NCBI GenBank assembly: GCA_022651005.1
Contig: JALCQD010000002.1
Location: 558,001 to 622,000, forward strand
Direction: 5' to 3'
Length of the DNA stretch: 64,000 nucleotides
Source: Bifidobacteriaceae bacterium
GTDB lineage: Bacteria; Actinomycetota; Actinomycetes; Actinomycetales; Bifidobacteriaceae
Shown: in pieces, positions 36,120 through 45,691 of the stretch
How positions within the stretch are numbered: the first letter of the stretch is position 1
Layout: every line of letters starts with the position of its first letter
The notes under the pieces: model-generated
The model's input: the letters and a program-made list of their open reading frames with translations, nothing else
Databases searched by the model: none
Told to the model about the DNA's origin: nothing
Made by a program: the position numbers and the translations under genes

Positions 36120-36779
36120 ATGACCTCGAACAAGGATTCGGAAACGCCACGCGATAGCGCCAACACCCCGTCGGGCTCCGACAGTTCAGCGGACGCCTCC
36201 GACAACTGGCAGAGCTTTCTCGATTCTCACGACGCTGACCTCTCCGATGTCGAAAACTCCCGCACTGCGCGCAAATTCGAGCGCCACGCCCGCAAGGAAG
36301 AGGAACGCGCCGAAAAACAACGCGTTGTGGATGCCCGCGATCTCACTGCCGATTCTTTCGCCGCGTCCTCACGCAAAAAACCGCGGTGGAGCTGGGGGAA
36401 AAAGCGCAGCAACGACGACTTTGCCAATGCCTTTGGTACAAGCTCTGATTCGGATAATCCCGGTCACAACACCGGTTCCGGTCCTCGAGATTTTCAGTCG
36501 AGCTGGCTCGATGTGGACGATGACCTTGGCTCAGATTTCACTCCCGGCCCCGAAAATTCCAACGTGGGCTCCATGAAAAAGTCCACGGTCACCTTTGCCA
36601 TCATCACTGTTCTGGGCGTTCTCGGCCTCGTGCTGGTGCTTTTCGTCCCTCAGATTGCGGGCCTGCTCGGCACCATTGCCGGGGTGCTCACGTTGATCGG
36701 TGCGGCAGGTCTGTTCATGCAACTGCGTGGCCACAGCGAAACCCGCAGCAACCCGTTCGATGACGGTGCGCGGGTGTAG
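36120..36779 (+). CDS. Hypothetical membrane protein with two C-terminal helices
   Basis: A 219-residue protein I do not recognise. Residues 1-150 are Asp/Ser/Lys-rich and probably disordered, with a charged helical segment (RKFERHARKEEERAEKQ). Residues about 157-205 form two hydrophobic segments separated by a short turn (TFAIITVLGVLGLVLVLFV and GTIAGVLTLIGAAGLFMQL). The N-terminus is likely cytoplasmic. The ATG at 36120 has AAAGTGGAACC upstream. It ends in a perfect 24-bp hairpin shared with the convergent glucokinase gene. Codon use looks normal, so it is probably a real gene. Confidence 0.75.
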   Translation: MTSNKDSETPRDSANTPSGSDSSADASDNWQSFLDSHDADLSDVENSRTARKFERHARKEEERAEKQRVVDARDLTADSFAASSRKKPRWSWGKKRSNDDFANAFGTSSDSDNPGHNTGSGPRDFQSSWLDVDDDLGSDFTPGPENSNVGSMKKSTVTFAIITVLGVLGLVLVLFVPQIAGLLGTIAGVLTLIGAAGLFMQLRGHSETRSNPFDDGARV

Positions 36780-36795
36780 CGCCCACCCCCGATCC

Positions 36796-36850
36796 ATTCA
36801 AAACGGGCTCGTGCACACAGATTCATTGTGTGCACGAGCCCGTTTTGAAT
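36796..36850. terminator. Perfect 24-bp bidirectional hairpin terminator
   Basis: Positions 36796-36819 pair without mismatch with 36827-36850 around the loop GATTCAT. AAAA and TTTT tracts are inside the stem on either side, so it can serve both convergent genes. Confidence 0.85.
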
Positions 36851-36860
36851 GCGGAATCAA

Positions 36861-37829
36861 TCAGGCCTGGTGTGCCTTTGCCTCGCGCAGCGCGAGATCA
36901 GCAGCACCCACCATGCCCGCATCGTTGCCAGCGCCTGCTGCGAGAATCTGTGCGTGAGGGCGGTAGGCAGCCGCCTCAAGGAAGCGCACGTAGTTGTAGC
37001 GCGCGGGCTCAAGGAGAATGTCTCCAATAGAGACCACACCGCCACCGACGACGAAGCAGTCAGGATCGAGCACAGCGGCCAGAGCCGACATCGTGCGACC
37101 AAGCCACTCGCCGATTTTCCCGAAGGCATAGAGCGCGAGGTCGTCGCCCTCCTTGGCAGCCTGGGTGACCATCTGTCCGCGCAAATCGTGGACCACACCA
37201 CCGGCGAGCTCCATGAGACGGTCGGACTTCTCAGGCCAGCGACGAATCGCTGAACGCGCGAAACGTTCCAACGCAGAGCCCGAAGTATAGCGTTCAGCGC
37301 AACCGCGTAGGCCGCAGTTGCAGGTGTCTCCATCGGGAACCATGGGAAGGTGCCCCGCCTCGGCAGCCATGCCGAAGGAACCGCGGTACAGTTCGCCATT
37401 GATGACGATGGCACCGCCCAATCCCGTTCCCACAGTCAACATCACCATGTTGGTGCTGCCTTTGCCGGCACCGGCGATGTACTCGCCCCAACCAGCGCAA
37501 TTCGCATCGTTCTCGACGACGACTGGGCACTCGTGGTCAATGGCAGCCTCGAGCTTGTCAGCGAGCGGATAATCAATCCACGTGGGAATATTAGCGGAGA
37601 AGCTCATGGTGCGGCGATCGGCCTTCACGTTGCCTGCAGCCGAAATGCCAATACCCGCGATGTCAGAAAACTCTTCCTTCGCCTCGCGGTACATGTTGGC
37701 GAGCTGTGCGTCGATGACCTGACCATTCGAGGGCGTGGGAATCTGCCAACGACGCAGGATCTTGTCCTCTTCGTCGTAGACTCCGGCGGCGATCTTCGTT
37801 CCACCAATATCGATTGCAAGCGTATGCAT
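36861..37829 (-). CDS. glk: ROK-family glucokinase
   Basis: A 322-residue sugar kinase of the ROK family, phosphorylating glucose at the start of its catabolism. LAIDIGGTKIAAGV is the ATP-phosphate loop, ENDANCAGWGE contains the catalytic Asp, and EAGHLP plus CNCGLRGCAE form the ROK zinc site. There is no N-terminal HTH, so it is an enzyme and not a repressor. The ATG at 37829 follows TTGGGAGTAGCC; an upstream in-frame start at 37841 is less likely. Two short palindromes upstream may be operators. ManNAc or other hexose specificity cannot be excluded. Confidence 0.9.
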   Translation of the reverse strand: MHTLAIDIGGTKIAAGVYDEEDKILRRWQIPTPSNGQVIDAQLANMYREAKEEFSDIAGIGISAAGNVKADRRTMSFSANIPTWIDYPLADKLEAAIDHECPVVVENDANCAGWGEYIAGAGKGSTNMVMLTVGTGLGGAIVINGELYRGSFGMAAEAGHLPMVPDGDTCNCGLRGCAERYTSGSALERFARSAIRRWPEKSDRLMELAGGVVHDLRGQMVTQAAKEGDDLALYAFGKIGEWLGRTMSALAAVLDPDCFVVGGGVVSIGDILLEPARYNYVRFLEAAAYRPHAQILAAGAGNDAGMVGAADLALREAKAHQA

Positions 37830-37881
37830 GGCTACTCCCAACCCGTTCCGCTCGGCGGCTACCCTGCCGGACGCAGAACTC

Positions 37882-37944
37882 TTGAACGTTCAAATGACAT
37901 AACAAGATTACATGAGAACAACGACGTGTTCAAGGAAACGTTTC
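37882..37944. promoter_or_regulatory. Two CpG-centred palindromes upstream of the glucokinase gene
   Basis: TTGAACGTTCAA (37882-37893) is a perfect 12-base palindrome and GAAACGTTTC (37935-37944) a perfect 10-base one. Both centre on AACGTT, the core style of LacI-family operators. They lie 53 and 106 bases before the glk start. No bound regulator is encoded nearby, so the role is inferred. Confidence 0.45.
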
Positions 37945-37973
37945 GCCTTGTTTTTGGCGCTCACTTTCATGAA

Positions 37974-38037
37974 ACGACTCTCCTGATTGTGTGACGAAGG
38001 AACATACAACACTGCGTCACACAACCAGGAGAGTCGT
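37974..38037 (-). terminator. Long hairpin after trpD
   Basis: Positions 37974-37996 pair with 38015-38037 over 23 bases with one G-U pair and an 18-base loop. It begins 26 bases after the trpD stop. The 3' side continues TTTCATG, a short T-run, so it is probably the trpD terminator. Confidence 0.7.
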
Positions 38038-38062
38038 CACTCACCTTATCGAAAACTTGGAA

Positions 38063-39130
38063 TCAGGCTTCCTTGGCCTTCAGTTCCTTGGCGTACGAGA
38101 TCCATTGATCGAGCAACGCCGCGCCCTTGCCCGAATCGACTGCATCCTTCGCGAGCCCATAAGCCTCCTGGAACCGATCCTTCAAGGAAGCAGTGGGATT
38201 CGTGAGCAGCGAGTGATCCGCCACAATTGCTGCGGCGGCATTGAGCAGCGCGGTCTCACGAGAGGCAACCGGCTTACCCGCCAGGAAATCACGCGCAACC
38301 TGTGCGTTGAAATCAGGCATGCCTCCTCGCAAATCAGCCACTGCGATCTTCTTCAGACCGAGTTCCGTAACGGGATCGAAGTCCGAAAGGCTCACCTTGC
38401 CATCGCGAATCTCCCATACCGACACAGGGCCAGTAGGCGCCATCTCGTCAAGACCCTCGTGCGAGGTAAACACAAGGCCGTCCTGGTGGCGGCTTGCAAA
38501 CACTTCCGCCACCATGGGCGACAGTGTGCGATCAGCAACACCGACGGCGATGTGTGCCGGACGTGCCGGATTCGTCAACGGTCCCAGCAGATTGAAAACT
38601 GTGGGAATGCCGAGTTCGGAACGAATGGGGCCGGCGAAACGCATGGCAGGATGGAAGGTCTTGGCGAACGCGAAAGTAATGCCAATCTTCTCCCCCACAG
38701 CTGCGACATCACTGGGCTGCAGGTCAAGAGGAAGGCCCAAGGCTTCCAGGCAGTCCGCGGCACCAGATTTGGAGGAGGCAGCGCGATTGCCATGCTTCAC
38801 AATCTTGACGCCGGCCGCAGCAGCTGCGATGGAGCCCATCGTGGAAAGGTTGACCGTAGAAGCGTGGTCGCCGCCGGTCCCCACAATGTCTGTGGTATTG
38901 CCCGAGACATTCAAGGCAACCGCGTGCTCCACCATCGCCTTGGCAGCACCGGCAACCTCCGGCGGTGTCAGTCCAAGGGCCTGTTGCGCGGCAAGAGTCG
39001 CAGCCACTGGAACGGACGAGGCGTTGCCGTTCATGAGGTCGTCCATGAACCACTCGGACTGCTCGAAACTCAAATGCTCGCCCGCAGCGAGCGACGACAG
39101 AATCGATTTCCATGTGAATGGTTCGGACAT
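38063..39130 (-). CDS. trpD: Anthranilate phosphoribosyltransferase
   Basis: A 355-residue TrpD that transfers phosphoribosyl from PRPP to anthranilate, the second step of tryptophan synthesis. The glycine-rich PRPP loop is VGTGGDHASTVNLST, and KHGNRAASSKSGAADCLEALG and FNLLGPLTNPARP are further family signatures. The ATG at 39130 has AAGGAGCAACA upstream. No other trp gene is in the window, so it is uncoupled from the rest of the pathway here. It is bounded by hairpins on both sides, suggesting a single-gene transcript. Confidence 0.95.
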   Translation of the reverse strand: MSEPFTWKSILSSLAAGEHLSFEQSEWFMDDLMNGNASSVPVAATLAAQQALGLTPPEVAGAAKAMVEHAVALNVSGNTTDIVGTGGDHASTVNLSTMGSIAAAAAGVKIVKHGNRAASSKSGAADCLEALGLPLDLQPSDVAAVGEKIGITFAFAKTFHPAMRFAGPIRSELGIPTVFNLLGPLTNPARPAHIAVGVADRTLSPMVAEVFASRHQDGLVFTSHEGLDEMAPTGPVSVWEIRDGKVSLSDFDPVTELGLKKIAVADLRGGMPDFNAQVARDFLAGKPVASRETALLNAAAAIVADHSLLTNPTASLKDRFQEAYGLAKDAVDSGKGAALLDQWISYAKELKAKEA

Positions 39131-39174
39131 TGTTGCTCCTTGTTGTGTTTAATTCCATTGACATAATAACGCAA

Positions 39175-39203
39175 ACGACCCGCCACCAGAGGAGACGGGT
39201 CGT
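39175..39203 (-). terminator. Intrinsic terminator between secA and trpD
   Basis: On the minus strand ACGACCCG pairs with CGGGTCGT and is followed by TTGCGTTATT. It lies about 85 bases after the secA stop. Confidence 0.65.
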
Positions 39204-39287
39204 CATGCGAAAAATCACAGTTCACTTCGCGACACACGAAGCCGGTGCACGGTAAAGCCGCACACTACGCTTCGCTACTTCGCTTCG

Positions 39288-42209
39288 TTACTTCTCGTTG
39301 CGACCGTGGCACAGCTTGTACTTGCGTCCCGAACCACAGGGGCACGGCGCGTTCTTCGGAGTACCCGGGAAGGTACGGCCGTCGGACCACGGAGAGCGAA
39401 GCTCTTCACTCTTGGGGCGGCGCGATGCCGGAACCTTTGCGTTTTCATGGCTGATGGGTGCAGGACCCACGATGCCAGATTTCGTTGCGGTGTCATCGGC
39501 TGCGTCCTCCTGTGCGGAGTCCTCAGTCTCAGAATCTCGTACTTCGTCTGCCTCGACCTTGCTCTCGGATTCGCCGGCCTCAGCCTCTGCGACTTCTTCG
39601 GCTGTCGACGCCTCGTCGGCAGTGTCGTTCGTGTCGTCGGGATCAGCCGGGCCGCTTGCGGACGTGGCTGCCTCATCAGCAGCCTCCGTCTCCGCTTGAG
39701 ACGCCTGCACTTGCTGCACATCGAGATGGAAGAGCAACTGAATGGACTCTTCCTTGATAGCCTCGACCATGGAGTTGTACATCTGATAGCCCTCGCGCTG
39801 GTATTCAACCAGGGGATCGCGCTGGCCCATGCCGCGCAGACCAATGCCGTCCTTGAGGTAGTCCATCTCGTAGAGGTGCTCGCGCCACTTGCGATCAAGA
39901 ACAGCGAGAACCACTCGGCGTTCAAGATCTCGTGTGACCTCGGAGCCGAACTTCTCCTCGCGAGCGGCATACTGTTCTTTCGCGTCGTCCACGATGAGCT
40001 CGGTGAGCTTCTTTTCGGCCGCCTCGTGCTTGAGATCGGCAATGGCGCTCTTCGCTTCCTCCGCATCCACCGCAATCGGGTAGACGCTCGAGACGGCCTT
40101 CCACAGTTCGTCGAGATCCCACTCGGTGGGCTTGTCGGAACTGCGAGTGGCGCCGGCCACGTATGAACTCAGCGTGTCTTCCAGGAAGCGGGTGACGTCC
40201 TTGGAGATGTCCTCGCCCTTGAGAACAGCCTGGCGCTCGGCGTAGATGACCTCGCGCTGCTTGTTCATGACGTCGTCGTACTTCAGGACGTTCTTACGAA
40301 TCTCGTAGTTGCGGGATTCGACGGCCTTCTGAGCGTTGCGCACGCCCTTGGACACAGCCTTGGACTCGATGGGTTCGCCCTCCGGCATGCCGCGGCCCAT
40401 GACGCGTGCCACGAGCTGCGTGTTGAACAGGCGCATGAGGTCGTCTTCAAGAGAAAGGTAGAAACGTGATTCACCCGGGTCGCCCTGACGTCCGCTTCGA
40501 CCGCGAAGCTGATTGTCAATTCGGCGAGACTCGTGGCGTTCCGTTCCCAGCACATAGAGGCCGCCGAGCTCACTAACTTCTTCGTGCTCGTCCTTGACCT
40601 GCTGCTTGACTTCTTCCAGGGTGGAAGCCCACAGCTTCTCGTACTGCTCCGGAGTGTCTTCTGCAGAATATCCCTGCTTCTTCAACTCCTGATCGGCGAG
40701 GAACTCGACGTTGCCACCGAGCATGATATCCGTACCACGGCCTGCCATGTTGGTCGCCACAGTGATGGCACCCTTGCGTCCGGCCACTGCAACGACGTTT
40801 GCTTCCTTCTCATGCTGCTTTGCGTTGAGCACCTTGTGAGGAATCTTTGCCACATCGAGCAGCGAGGACACCACCTCGGAGGATTCGACAGAGGCAGTAC
40901 CAAGCAATACCGGCTGGCCAGTCTTATAGCGCTTAGCCACGTCCTTGACGATGGCGCTGAGCTTTTCCTTCTTGGTACGGTAGATGAGATCGTCGTTGTC
41001 CTTGCGGACCATCGGCCTATTGGTAGGAATCGGCAGCACGCCCAGCTTGTAGGTCTGCATGAACTCGGCTGCCTCAGTCTCGGCCGTACCTGTCATGCCT
41101 GCGAGCTTGTCGTACATGCGGAAGTAGTTCTGCAAAGTCACCGTGGCGAAGGTCTGGTTCTCAGCCTTGACGTCCACGTTCTCTTTGGCCTCGATGGCCT
41201 GGTGCAGACCTTCGTTGTAGCGACGGCCCGGAAGCATACGACCCGTGTGTTCGTCGACGATCATGACCTCGCCGTTAGCGACCACATAGTCCTTGTCACG
41301 AATGAAGAGTTCCTTCGCCTTGATGGCGTTGTTGAGGTAGCCGATGAGGGCGGTGTTGCTGGGCTCATAGAGATTGTCGATGCCCAAGTAGTCCTCGACC
41401 TTGGTGATACCGGGTTCAAGAATGCCGACGACCTTCTTCTTTTCGTCCACATCGTAATCTTCGTCGCGGGTGAGGCTCGGAACGAGCTTGGCGAACTGGC
41501 GGTACCAGCGCGTCACGTCACCCTCTGCGGGGCCCGAGATGATGAGAGGCGTACGTGCCTCATCAATGAGGATGGAGTCAACCTCATCGACGATGGCGAA
41601 GCGGTGTTCACGCTGAACAAGGTCTTCCTTTTCCCACGCCATGTTGTCGCGCAGGTAATCGAAACCGAATTCGTTGTTGGTACCGTAGGTGATGTCCGCT
41701 TGGTACTGCTTACGGCGTTCCTCCGGCTTCTGGTCCGTGATAATGCAGCCAACGGTAAGCCCCAGGAAACGGTAGACGCGACCCATGAGCTCTGCCTGAT
41801 AGCTTGCCAAGTAGTCGTTGACGGTAACAACGTGGACGCCCTTGCCCTCGAGAGCATTAAGGTAGCTAGGAAGCGTGGCCACAAGGGTCTTGCCTTCGCC
41901 AGTCTTCATCTCAGCGATGTTGCCCCAGTGAAGTGCGGCGCCGCCCATGATCTGGACGTCGAAGTGGCGCTGGCCAAGCACGCGCTTGGAAGCCTCCCGC
42001 ACGGTGGCAAAGGCTTCAGGCATGAGGTCGTCGAGGCTCTCCCCCTTGGCGAGGCGTTCCTTGAACTTCCCCGTCTGCCCTTTCAGTTCGGAGTCAGAAA
42101 GTGCCGAAATCTCACCCTCGAGATCATTGACACGCCTCATCACTTCTTCGAGCCTTTTGATTTGGCGGCCCTCACCCATACGAAGAATACTGTCAAGTAC
42201 TGCTACCAC
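39288..42209 (-). CDS. secA: Preprotein translocase ATPase SecA
   Basis: A 973-residue motor of the Sec translocon. Walker A lies in [16 protein letters not shown] and the DEAD-like motif in [18 protein letters not shown]. The helicase-type motif [14 protein letters not shown] and the [17 protein letters not shown] block follow. A long acidic Ala/Glu/Asp tail precedes the C-terminal zinc site [14 protein letters not shown], which binds lipids and SecB-like partners. The start is GTG at 42209 with AGGAGTTCCAA upstream. The full length and zinc tail mark it as SecA1 and not the shorter SecA2. Confidence 0.97.
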   Translation of the reverse strand: MVAVLDSILRMGEGRQIKRLEEVMRRVNDLEGEISALSDSELKGQTGKFKERLAKGESLDDLMPEAFATVREASKRVLGQRHFDVQIMGGAALHWGNIAEMKTGEGKTLVATLPSYLNALEGKGVHVVTVNDYLASYQAELMGRVYRFLGLTVGCIITDQKPEERRKQYQADITYGTNNEFGFDYLRDNMAWEKEDLVQREHRFAIVDEVDSILIDEARTPLIISGPAEGDVTRWYRQFAKLVPSLTRDEDYDVDEKKKVVGILEPGITKVEDYLGIDNLYEPSNTALIGYLNNAIKAKELFIRDKDYVVANGEVMIVDEHTGRMLPGRRYNEGLHQAIEAKENVDVKAENQTFATVTLQNYFRMYDKLAGMTGTAETEAAEFMQTYKLGVLPIPTNRPMVRKDNDDLIYRTKKEKLSAIVKDVAKRYKTGQPVLLGTASVESSEVVSSLLDVAKIPHKVLNAKQHEKEANVVAVAGRKGAITVATNMAGRGTDIMLGGNVEFLADQELKKQGYSAEDTPEQYEKLWASTLEEVKQQVKDEHEEVSELGGLYVLGTERHESRRIDNQLRGRSGRQGDPGESRFYLSLEDDLMRLFNTQLVARVMGRGMPEGEPIESKAVSKGVRNAQKAVESRNYEIRKNVLKYDDVMNKQREVIYAERQAVLKGEDISKDVTRFLEDTLSSYVAGATRSSDKPTEWDLDELWKAVSSVYPIAVDAEEAKSAIADLKHEAAEKKLTELIVDDAKEQYAAREEKFGSEVTRDLERRVVLAVLDRKWREHLYEMDYLKDGIGLRGMGQRDPLVEYQREGYQMYNSMVEAIKEESIQLLFHLDVQQVQASQAETEAADEAATSASGPADPDDTNDTADEASTAEEVAEAEAGESESKVEADEVRDSETEDSAQEDAADDTATKSGIVGPAPISHENAKVPASRRPKSEELRSPWSDGRTFPGTPKNAPCPCGSGRKYKLCHGRNEK

Positions 42210-42340
42210 TTGGAACTCCTGTCAATGCCTCTGTCTTGTCTCACGACTCGACTGGTCTTAGCCCGGTCAAACTTTCTCCATAGTACGCGAGAAGTCGGAT
42301 TTTGACGCGCAAAGACGCAGCTTCCCGGGAAATTTATAAC

Positions 42341-42397
42341 AAAAAGACCCCGTCACCTCGTTTCGCGCGTTTCCTCGGCGAGACGGGGACGGGGTCT
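42341..42397 (-). terminator. Intrinsic terminator after hpf
   Basis: On the minus strand AGACCCCGTC pairs with GACGGGGTCT across a GC-rich inner region and is followed by TTTTTG. It begins about 30 bases after the hpf stop. Confidence 0.85.
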
Positions 42398-42428
42398 CAC
42401 GGTTATCTATCCGTAGATACCGTGGCTG

Positions 42429-43091
42429 TTACTTTGCTGCCTTCTTGACGTTCTCTGCGGTGTCAATTTCGAAGACGCCGTAGCTCCAGCCGTGGCGGCG
42501 GTACACCACAGAGGGGCGGCCCGTGGCCTTGTTGACGAAGAGGAAGAAGTCATGGCCAATGAGTTCCATCTCGTACAGGGCCTCATCAATGCTCATCGGT
42601 TCGGCGATGTGCAGCTTCCTGCGAATCACAATGGGTGTGTCGCCTACTTGGACCTCGACGGACTCTCCCGGCCCCAGATCGGTGGCCAAGGCCTCTGCGG
42701 AATCCGCAGGAGCTTCCTGTGCTGGTTCTTCAGCCACAGGTGCGACGGCTCCCAAATCCACCGGAACCGCATTGTTGTAGCCACGGCGGTGATCCTTGCG
42801 ACGATCCCTGCTTCTGCGCAGACGCAGGGTCAACTTATCGAGTGCGATGTCGAGTGCGGAGAATTCATCGGCGCTTGACGCTTCTGCGCGGGCCACTGTG
42901 CGACCGGCGCGAACGGTGATCTCCACTTTCTTGGCTGTATCGGCCTGACGCGGGTTTCCTTCGTGCGTCACAACAATCTGTACGCGCTGCGCGTCGGGGG
43001 CGATGGTGGTCACACGATTCATCTTCGTTTCGACGACATCCCGGAACCTTTGTCCAATCTGAGTATGACGCCCGGTGACAATGATTTCCAT
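42429..43091 (-). CDS. hpf: Ribosome hibernation promoting factor, long form
   Basis: A 220-residue long HPF. The N-terminal S30AE domain (residues 1 to about 110) starts MEIIVTGRHTQIGQRF and binds the decoding centre of idle ribosomes. The C-terminal domain (about 160-215; HDFFLFVNKATGRPSVVYRR) mediates dimerisation of 70S into 100S ribosomes. An Ala/Glu/Pro-rich linker joins them. The ATG at 43091 has a strong AAAGGAGGTCACC site. It is divergent from the RNase P RNA gene and ends in its own terminator. Confidence 0.95.
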   Translation of the reverse strand: MEIIVTGRHTQIGQRFRDVVETKMNRVTTIAPDAQRVQIVVTHEGNPRQADTAKKVEITVRAGRTVARAEASSADEFSALDIALDKLTLRLRRSRDRRKDHRRGYNNAVPVDLGAVAPVAEEPAQEAPADSAEALATDLGPGESVEVQVGDTPIVIRRKLHIAEPMSIDEALYEMELIGHDFFLFVNKATGRPSVVYRRHGWSYGVFEIDTAENVKKAAK

Positions 43092-43263
43092 GGTGACCTC
43101 CTTTGGTCAGACGGTGAACCGCCTGTAGTGGTGGACGCTGAAGACTGAAGCCTTCAACTAATTTCAGTGTACCTGTAGACCTTGGGGTTTCATGGAAAAA
43201 GCTGTGAACTCGCCGACAATTATTTTCCCTGCGAAAGCTCGGAATTTCGGGTACTGTTGACTG

Positions 43264-43638
43264 TTTGAGACCTCTTGATGACCGCGGCGCATGTGCTTCA
43301 TATGCGACGAGGAACTTCCGGGCTCCGAAGAGCACGATGGCGGGTAACACCCGCCCAGGGCAACCTGAGAGATAGCGCAACAGAGAATAAACCGCCTCCT
43401 TGTTTCGGCAAGTGAGGTAAGGGTGAAACGGCGGTGTAAGAGACCACCGGGCTGCTGGTGACAGTAGCCGCATGGCAAGCCTCATCGGGAGCAAGGCCAA
43501 GCAGAAGGCAATGGAACTGCTCGTTCCGTCTTCGGGTAGGCCGCTTGAGCCAGCCGGCAACGACTGGCCTAGATGGATGGTCATCCGTAGTGCTCTATGG
43601 GCGCTACGACAGAACCCGGGGTAAAAGAGGTCTCACAT
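43264..43638 (+). ncRNA. rnpB: RNase P RNA (bacterial class A)
   Basis: The sequence contains the universally conserved RNase P RNA blocks: GAGGAACTTCCGGGCTCC near the 5' end, then AGGGCAACCTGAGAGATAGC, CAGAGAATAAACCGCC, GGTAAGGGTGAAACGG, GGTGTAAGAGACCACCGG and, near the 3' end, CTACGACAGAACCCGGGGTA. GAGACCTCTT (43267-43276) pairs with AAGAGGTCTC (43625-43634) as helix P1, which fixes both ends. TACTGT (43250-43255) is a possible -10. An 81-codon frame at 43458-43703 lies over the RNA and is spurious. The RNA processes tRNA 5' ends. It converges with recX. Confidence 0.96.
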
Positions 43639-43655
43639 ACTCTTTCTTCTGCAAT

Positions 43656-44276
43656 TCACCGCGCGAAGTGATCTCTCGCCAGTTCCCTGATCTGTGTCAT
43701 TGAATGTCCCTTGCGTTGTGCAGCTCCAGCAAGGCGACGCATGCGTTTTTGATATTCCATCCCGATCGTCTTGCGACTCACAGATTCCACGAGTTGTTCG
43801 GCCGATTCCTCGAAGCGACCGTCATCCACCGCCTGCTGGATAAGCCGTGATGCCACATCGGCACCGATGCCTCTGTGCATCATCTCGCGACGAACCCCCA
43901 TGGGACCCATCATCTTCCCGAGGCAACGGTTGAGAAAGGATTCCGCGAAAGCATCGTCATCGAGGAGTTTCATGCGAACGAGAGTCGTCAGAACGCGCTC
44001 CACTGTGTTCGCGTCAAAATCCTTACTGATAAGCCGCTTCCGTAGCCCTTCCACCGTGGCACCTGCTGCGTCGAGAGATTTCAACGCCGATGCCATGCAC
44101 CGCTCATACAATCTGCCTGATTCTTGCTGCGCCGACGCATCGAGGATTTCCGCCATTGTGGGGTCATTTGACGTCGGTGAATCTTTTGCCGCCGACGGTG
44201 ACAGCGGAACGCTCTCATCGGGCGCCGCCTCCATCTTTACGGGATGGAGGCGAAGGAATTCCTCCGGATTAATCAT
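43656..44276 (-). CDS. recX: RecA regulator RecX
   Basis: A 206-residue RecX that should bind RecA filaments and limit their activity. Three-helix repeats are seen from about residue 55: YERCMASALKSLDAAGATVEGLRKRLISK, then DDAFAESFLNRCLGKMMGPMGVRREMMHRGI and a weaker third. The first 50 residues are Ser/Pro-rich. Position directly downstream of recA, 67 bases away on the same strand, supports the call. The ATG at 44276 has no strong ribosome site, which suggests coupled or readthrough translation from recA mRNA. Confidence 0.87.
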   Translation of the reverse strand: MINPEEFLRLHPVKMEAAPDESVPLSPSAAKDSPTSNDPTMAEILDASAQQESGRLYERCMASALKSLDAAGATVEGLRKRLISKDFDANTVERVLTTLVRMKLLDDDAFAESFLNRCLGKMMGPMGVRREMMHRGIGADVASRLIQQAVDDGRFEESAEQLVESVSRKTIGMEYQKRMRRLAGAAQRKGHSMTQIRELARDHFAR

Positions 44277-44343
44277 GCGGCAGAAATTCCATGACGTGCT
44301 GCATAGCAGTCGTTGTTACTGTGTGTCGCTTTGCCACCATGCG

Positions 44344-45495
44344 TCACTTTGCAGACGCGGTCTCTGACGCTGAAGCATCTGCGGAGTCTCCCTGACCGCT
44401 TGACTGCTCGGCAGCGGCCTTGTCCGCAGCTTCTTGTGCCGCGGCCGCGGCCTCTGCTTCCGGATCGGGGATGAGGCCGTACTTCTGCTTGACCTTCGTC
44501 TCGATCTCATCCGTGAGTCCGCTGTTGTCCTTGAGGAATTGACGAACGTTCTCGCGGCCCTGTCCCAATTGGTCATCGTCATACGTGAACCAGGAGCCCG
44601 ACTTCTTCACGATGCCGGTTTCAATAGCCATGTCGAGAACGGATCCCTCACGCGAGATGCCCTCTCCGTAGAGAATATCGAACTCTGCCATCTTGAAGGG
44701 CGGCGCCATTTTGTTCTTGACCACCTTGACGCGGGTGCGATTGCCCACGGCTTCGTCGCCATTCTTCAGAGTCTGAATGCGACGAATGTCGAGGCGCACA
44801 GAGGCATAGAACTTCAGCGCCTTGCCACCCGTGGTGGTCTCGGGGCTGCCAAAGAACACACCGATCTTCTCGCGCAACTGGTTGATGAAGATTGCCGTGG
44901 TATTCGCCTGATTGAGGGCACCCGTCATCTTGCGAAGTGCCTGGCTCATAAGACGAGCCTGAAGACCGACGTGGCTGTCACCCATCTCGCCCTCGATTTC
45001 CGCCTTGGGAACAAGGGCAGCCACAGAATCGATGACGATGACATCAAGCGCGCCGGAGCGAATCAGCATGTCGGCAATCTCAAGCGCCTGCTCACCGGAA
45101 TCGGGCTGGGACACAATCAGGGAATCGATATCAACACCAAGCTTCTGGGCATACACGGGATCCAGAGCGTGCTCTGCGTCAATGAATGCCGCAACTCCCC
45201 CGTTCTTCTGCGCGTTTGCAACGGCATGCAGCGCCAGGGTGGTCTTGCCGGAGGACTCGGGTCCGTATACCTCCACGATGCGTCCGCGCGGCAATCCACC
45301 TATTCCCAGCGCCATGTCGAGAGCGAGAGACCCCGTGGGAATGACTTCGACGTCCTGATGAGGCTTGTCTCCCAAGCGCATCGCAGAGCCCTTGCCGAAA
45401 TTCTTCTCGACCTGGGCCAGTGCCGTATCCAAGGCGGCCTTCCGCTGCTTGTTGAGACGGTCCTCCTTGGACTCGTCCGACTTCTTCTGTGCCAT
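44344..45495 (-). CDS. recA: Recombinase RecA
   Basis: A 383-residue RecA, the strand-exchange protein and SOS co-protease. Walker A is GPESSGKTT, Walker B lies in [10 protein letters not shown], and the DNA-binding loops are in [20 protein letters not shown] and [20 protein letters not shown]. The C-terminal tail is Ala/Ser/Asp-rich and acidic. The ATG at 45495 has GGAAGGTGCTC upstream; a GTG two codons earlier is less likely. It is followed by recX. A LexA-type operator lies inside its promoter. Confidence 0.97.
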   Translation of the reverse strand: MAQKKSDESKEDRLNKQRKAALDTALAQVEKNFGKGSAMRLGDKPHQDVEVIPTGSLALDMALGIGGLPRGRIVEVYGPESSGKTTLALHAVANAQKNGGVAAFIDAEHALDPVYAQKLGVDIDSLIVSQPDSGEQALEIADMLIRSGALDVIVIDSVAALVPKAEIEGEMGDSHVGLQARLMSQALRKMTGALNQANTTAIFINQLREKIGVFFGSPETTTGGKALKFYASVRLDIRRIQTLKNGDEAVGNRTRVKVVKNKMAPPFKMAEFDILYGEGISREGSVLDMAIETGIVKKSGSWFTYDDDQLGQGRENVRQFLKDNSGLTDEIETKVKQKYGLIPDPEAEAAAAAQEAADKAAAEQSSGQGDSADASASETASAK

Positions 45496-45632
45496 GAGCA
45501 CCTTCCTTCTTCGGTGGAACGACTAACTCCTCAGAATACGGAGTTCGGGGCGCTCACACACAACGATTTGCCGCCTGTGGTCGAACGGAATTCTTTATCC
45601 ACAGCTCAGACGTCTCGGCGGTACTTCACCAA

Positions 45633-45661
45633 AGTATATACGAACACATGTTCGAAAGTCA
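45633..45661 (-). promoter_or_regulatory. recA promoter with an embedded actinobacterial SOS box
   Basis: On the minus strand TGACTT (45656-45661) and TATACT (45633-45638) are spaced by exactly 17 bases. That spacer is almost wholly the SOS box TCGAACATGTGTTCG (palindrome core CGAAC-ATGT-GTTCG), matching the actinobacterial LexA consensus TCGAAC-N4-GTTCGA. LexA bound here would block polymerase directly. The start codon is about 130 bases downstream. Confidence 0.88.
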
Positions 45662-45691
45662 TCTACACGCCCGAAAATAATCAAATTCTTT

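Noticed and set aside
43458-43703. 81-codon ORF on the plus strand
   Set aside because: It lies over RNase P RNA and runs into recX; the composition reflects the RNA, not a protein.
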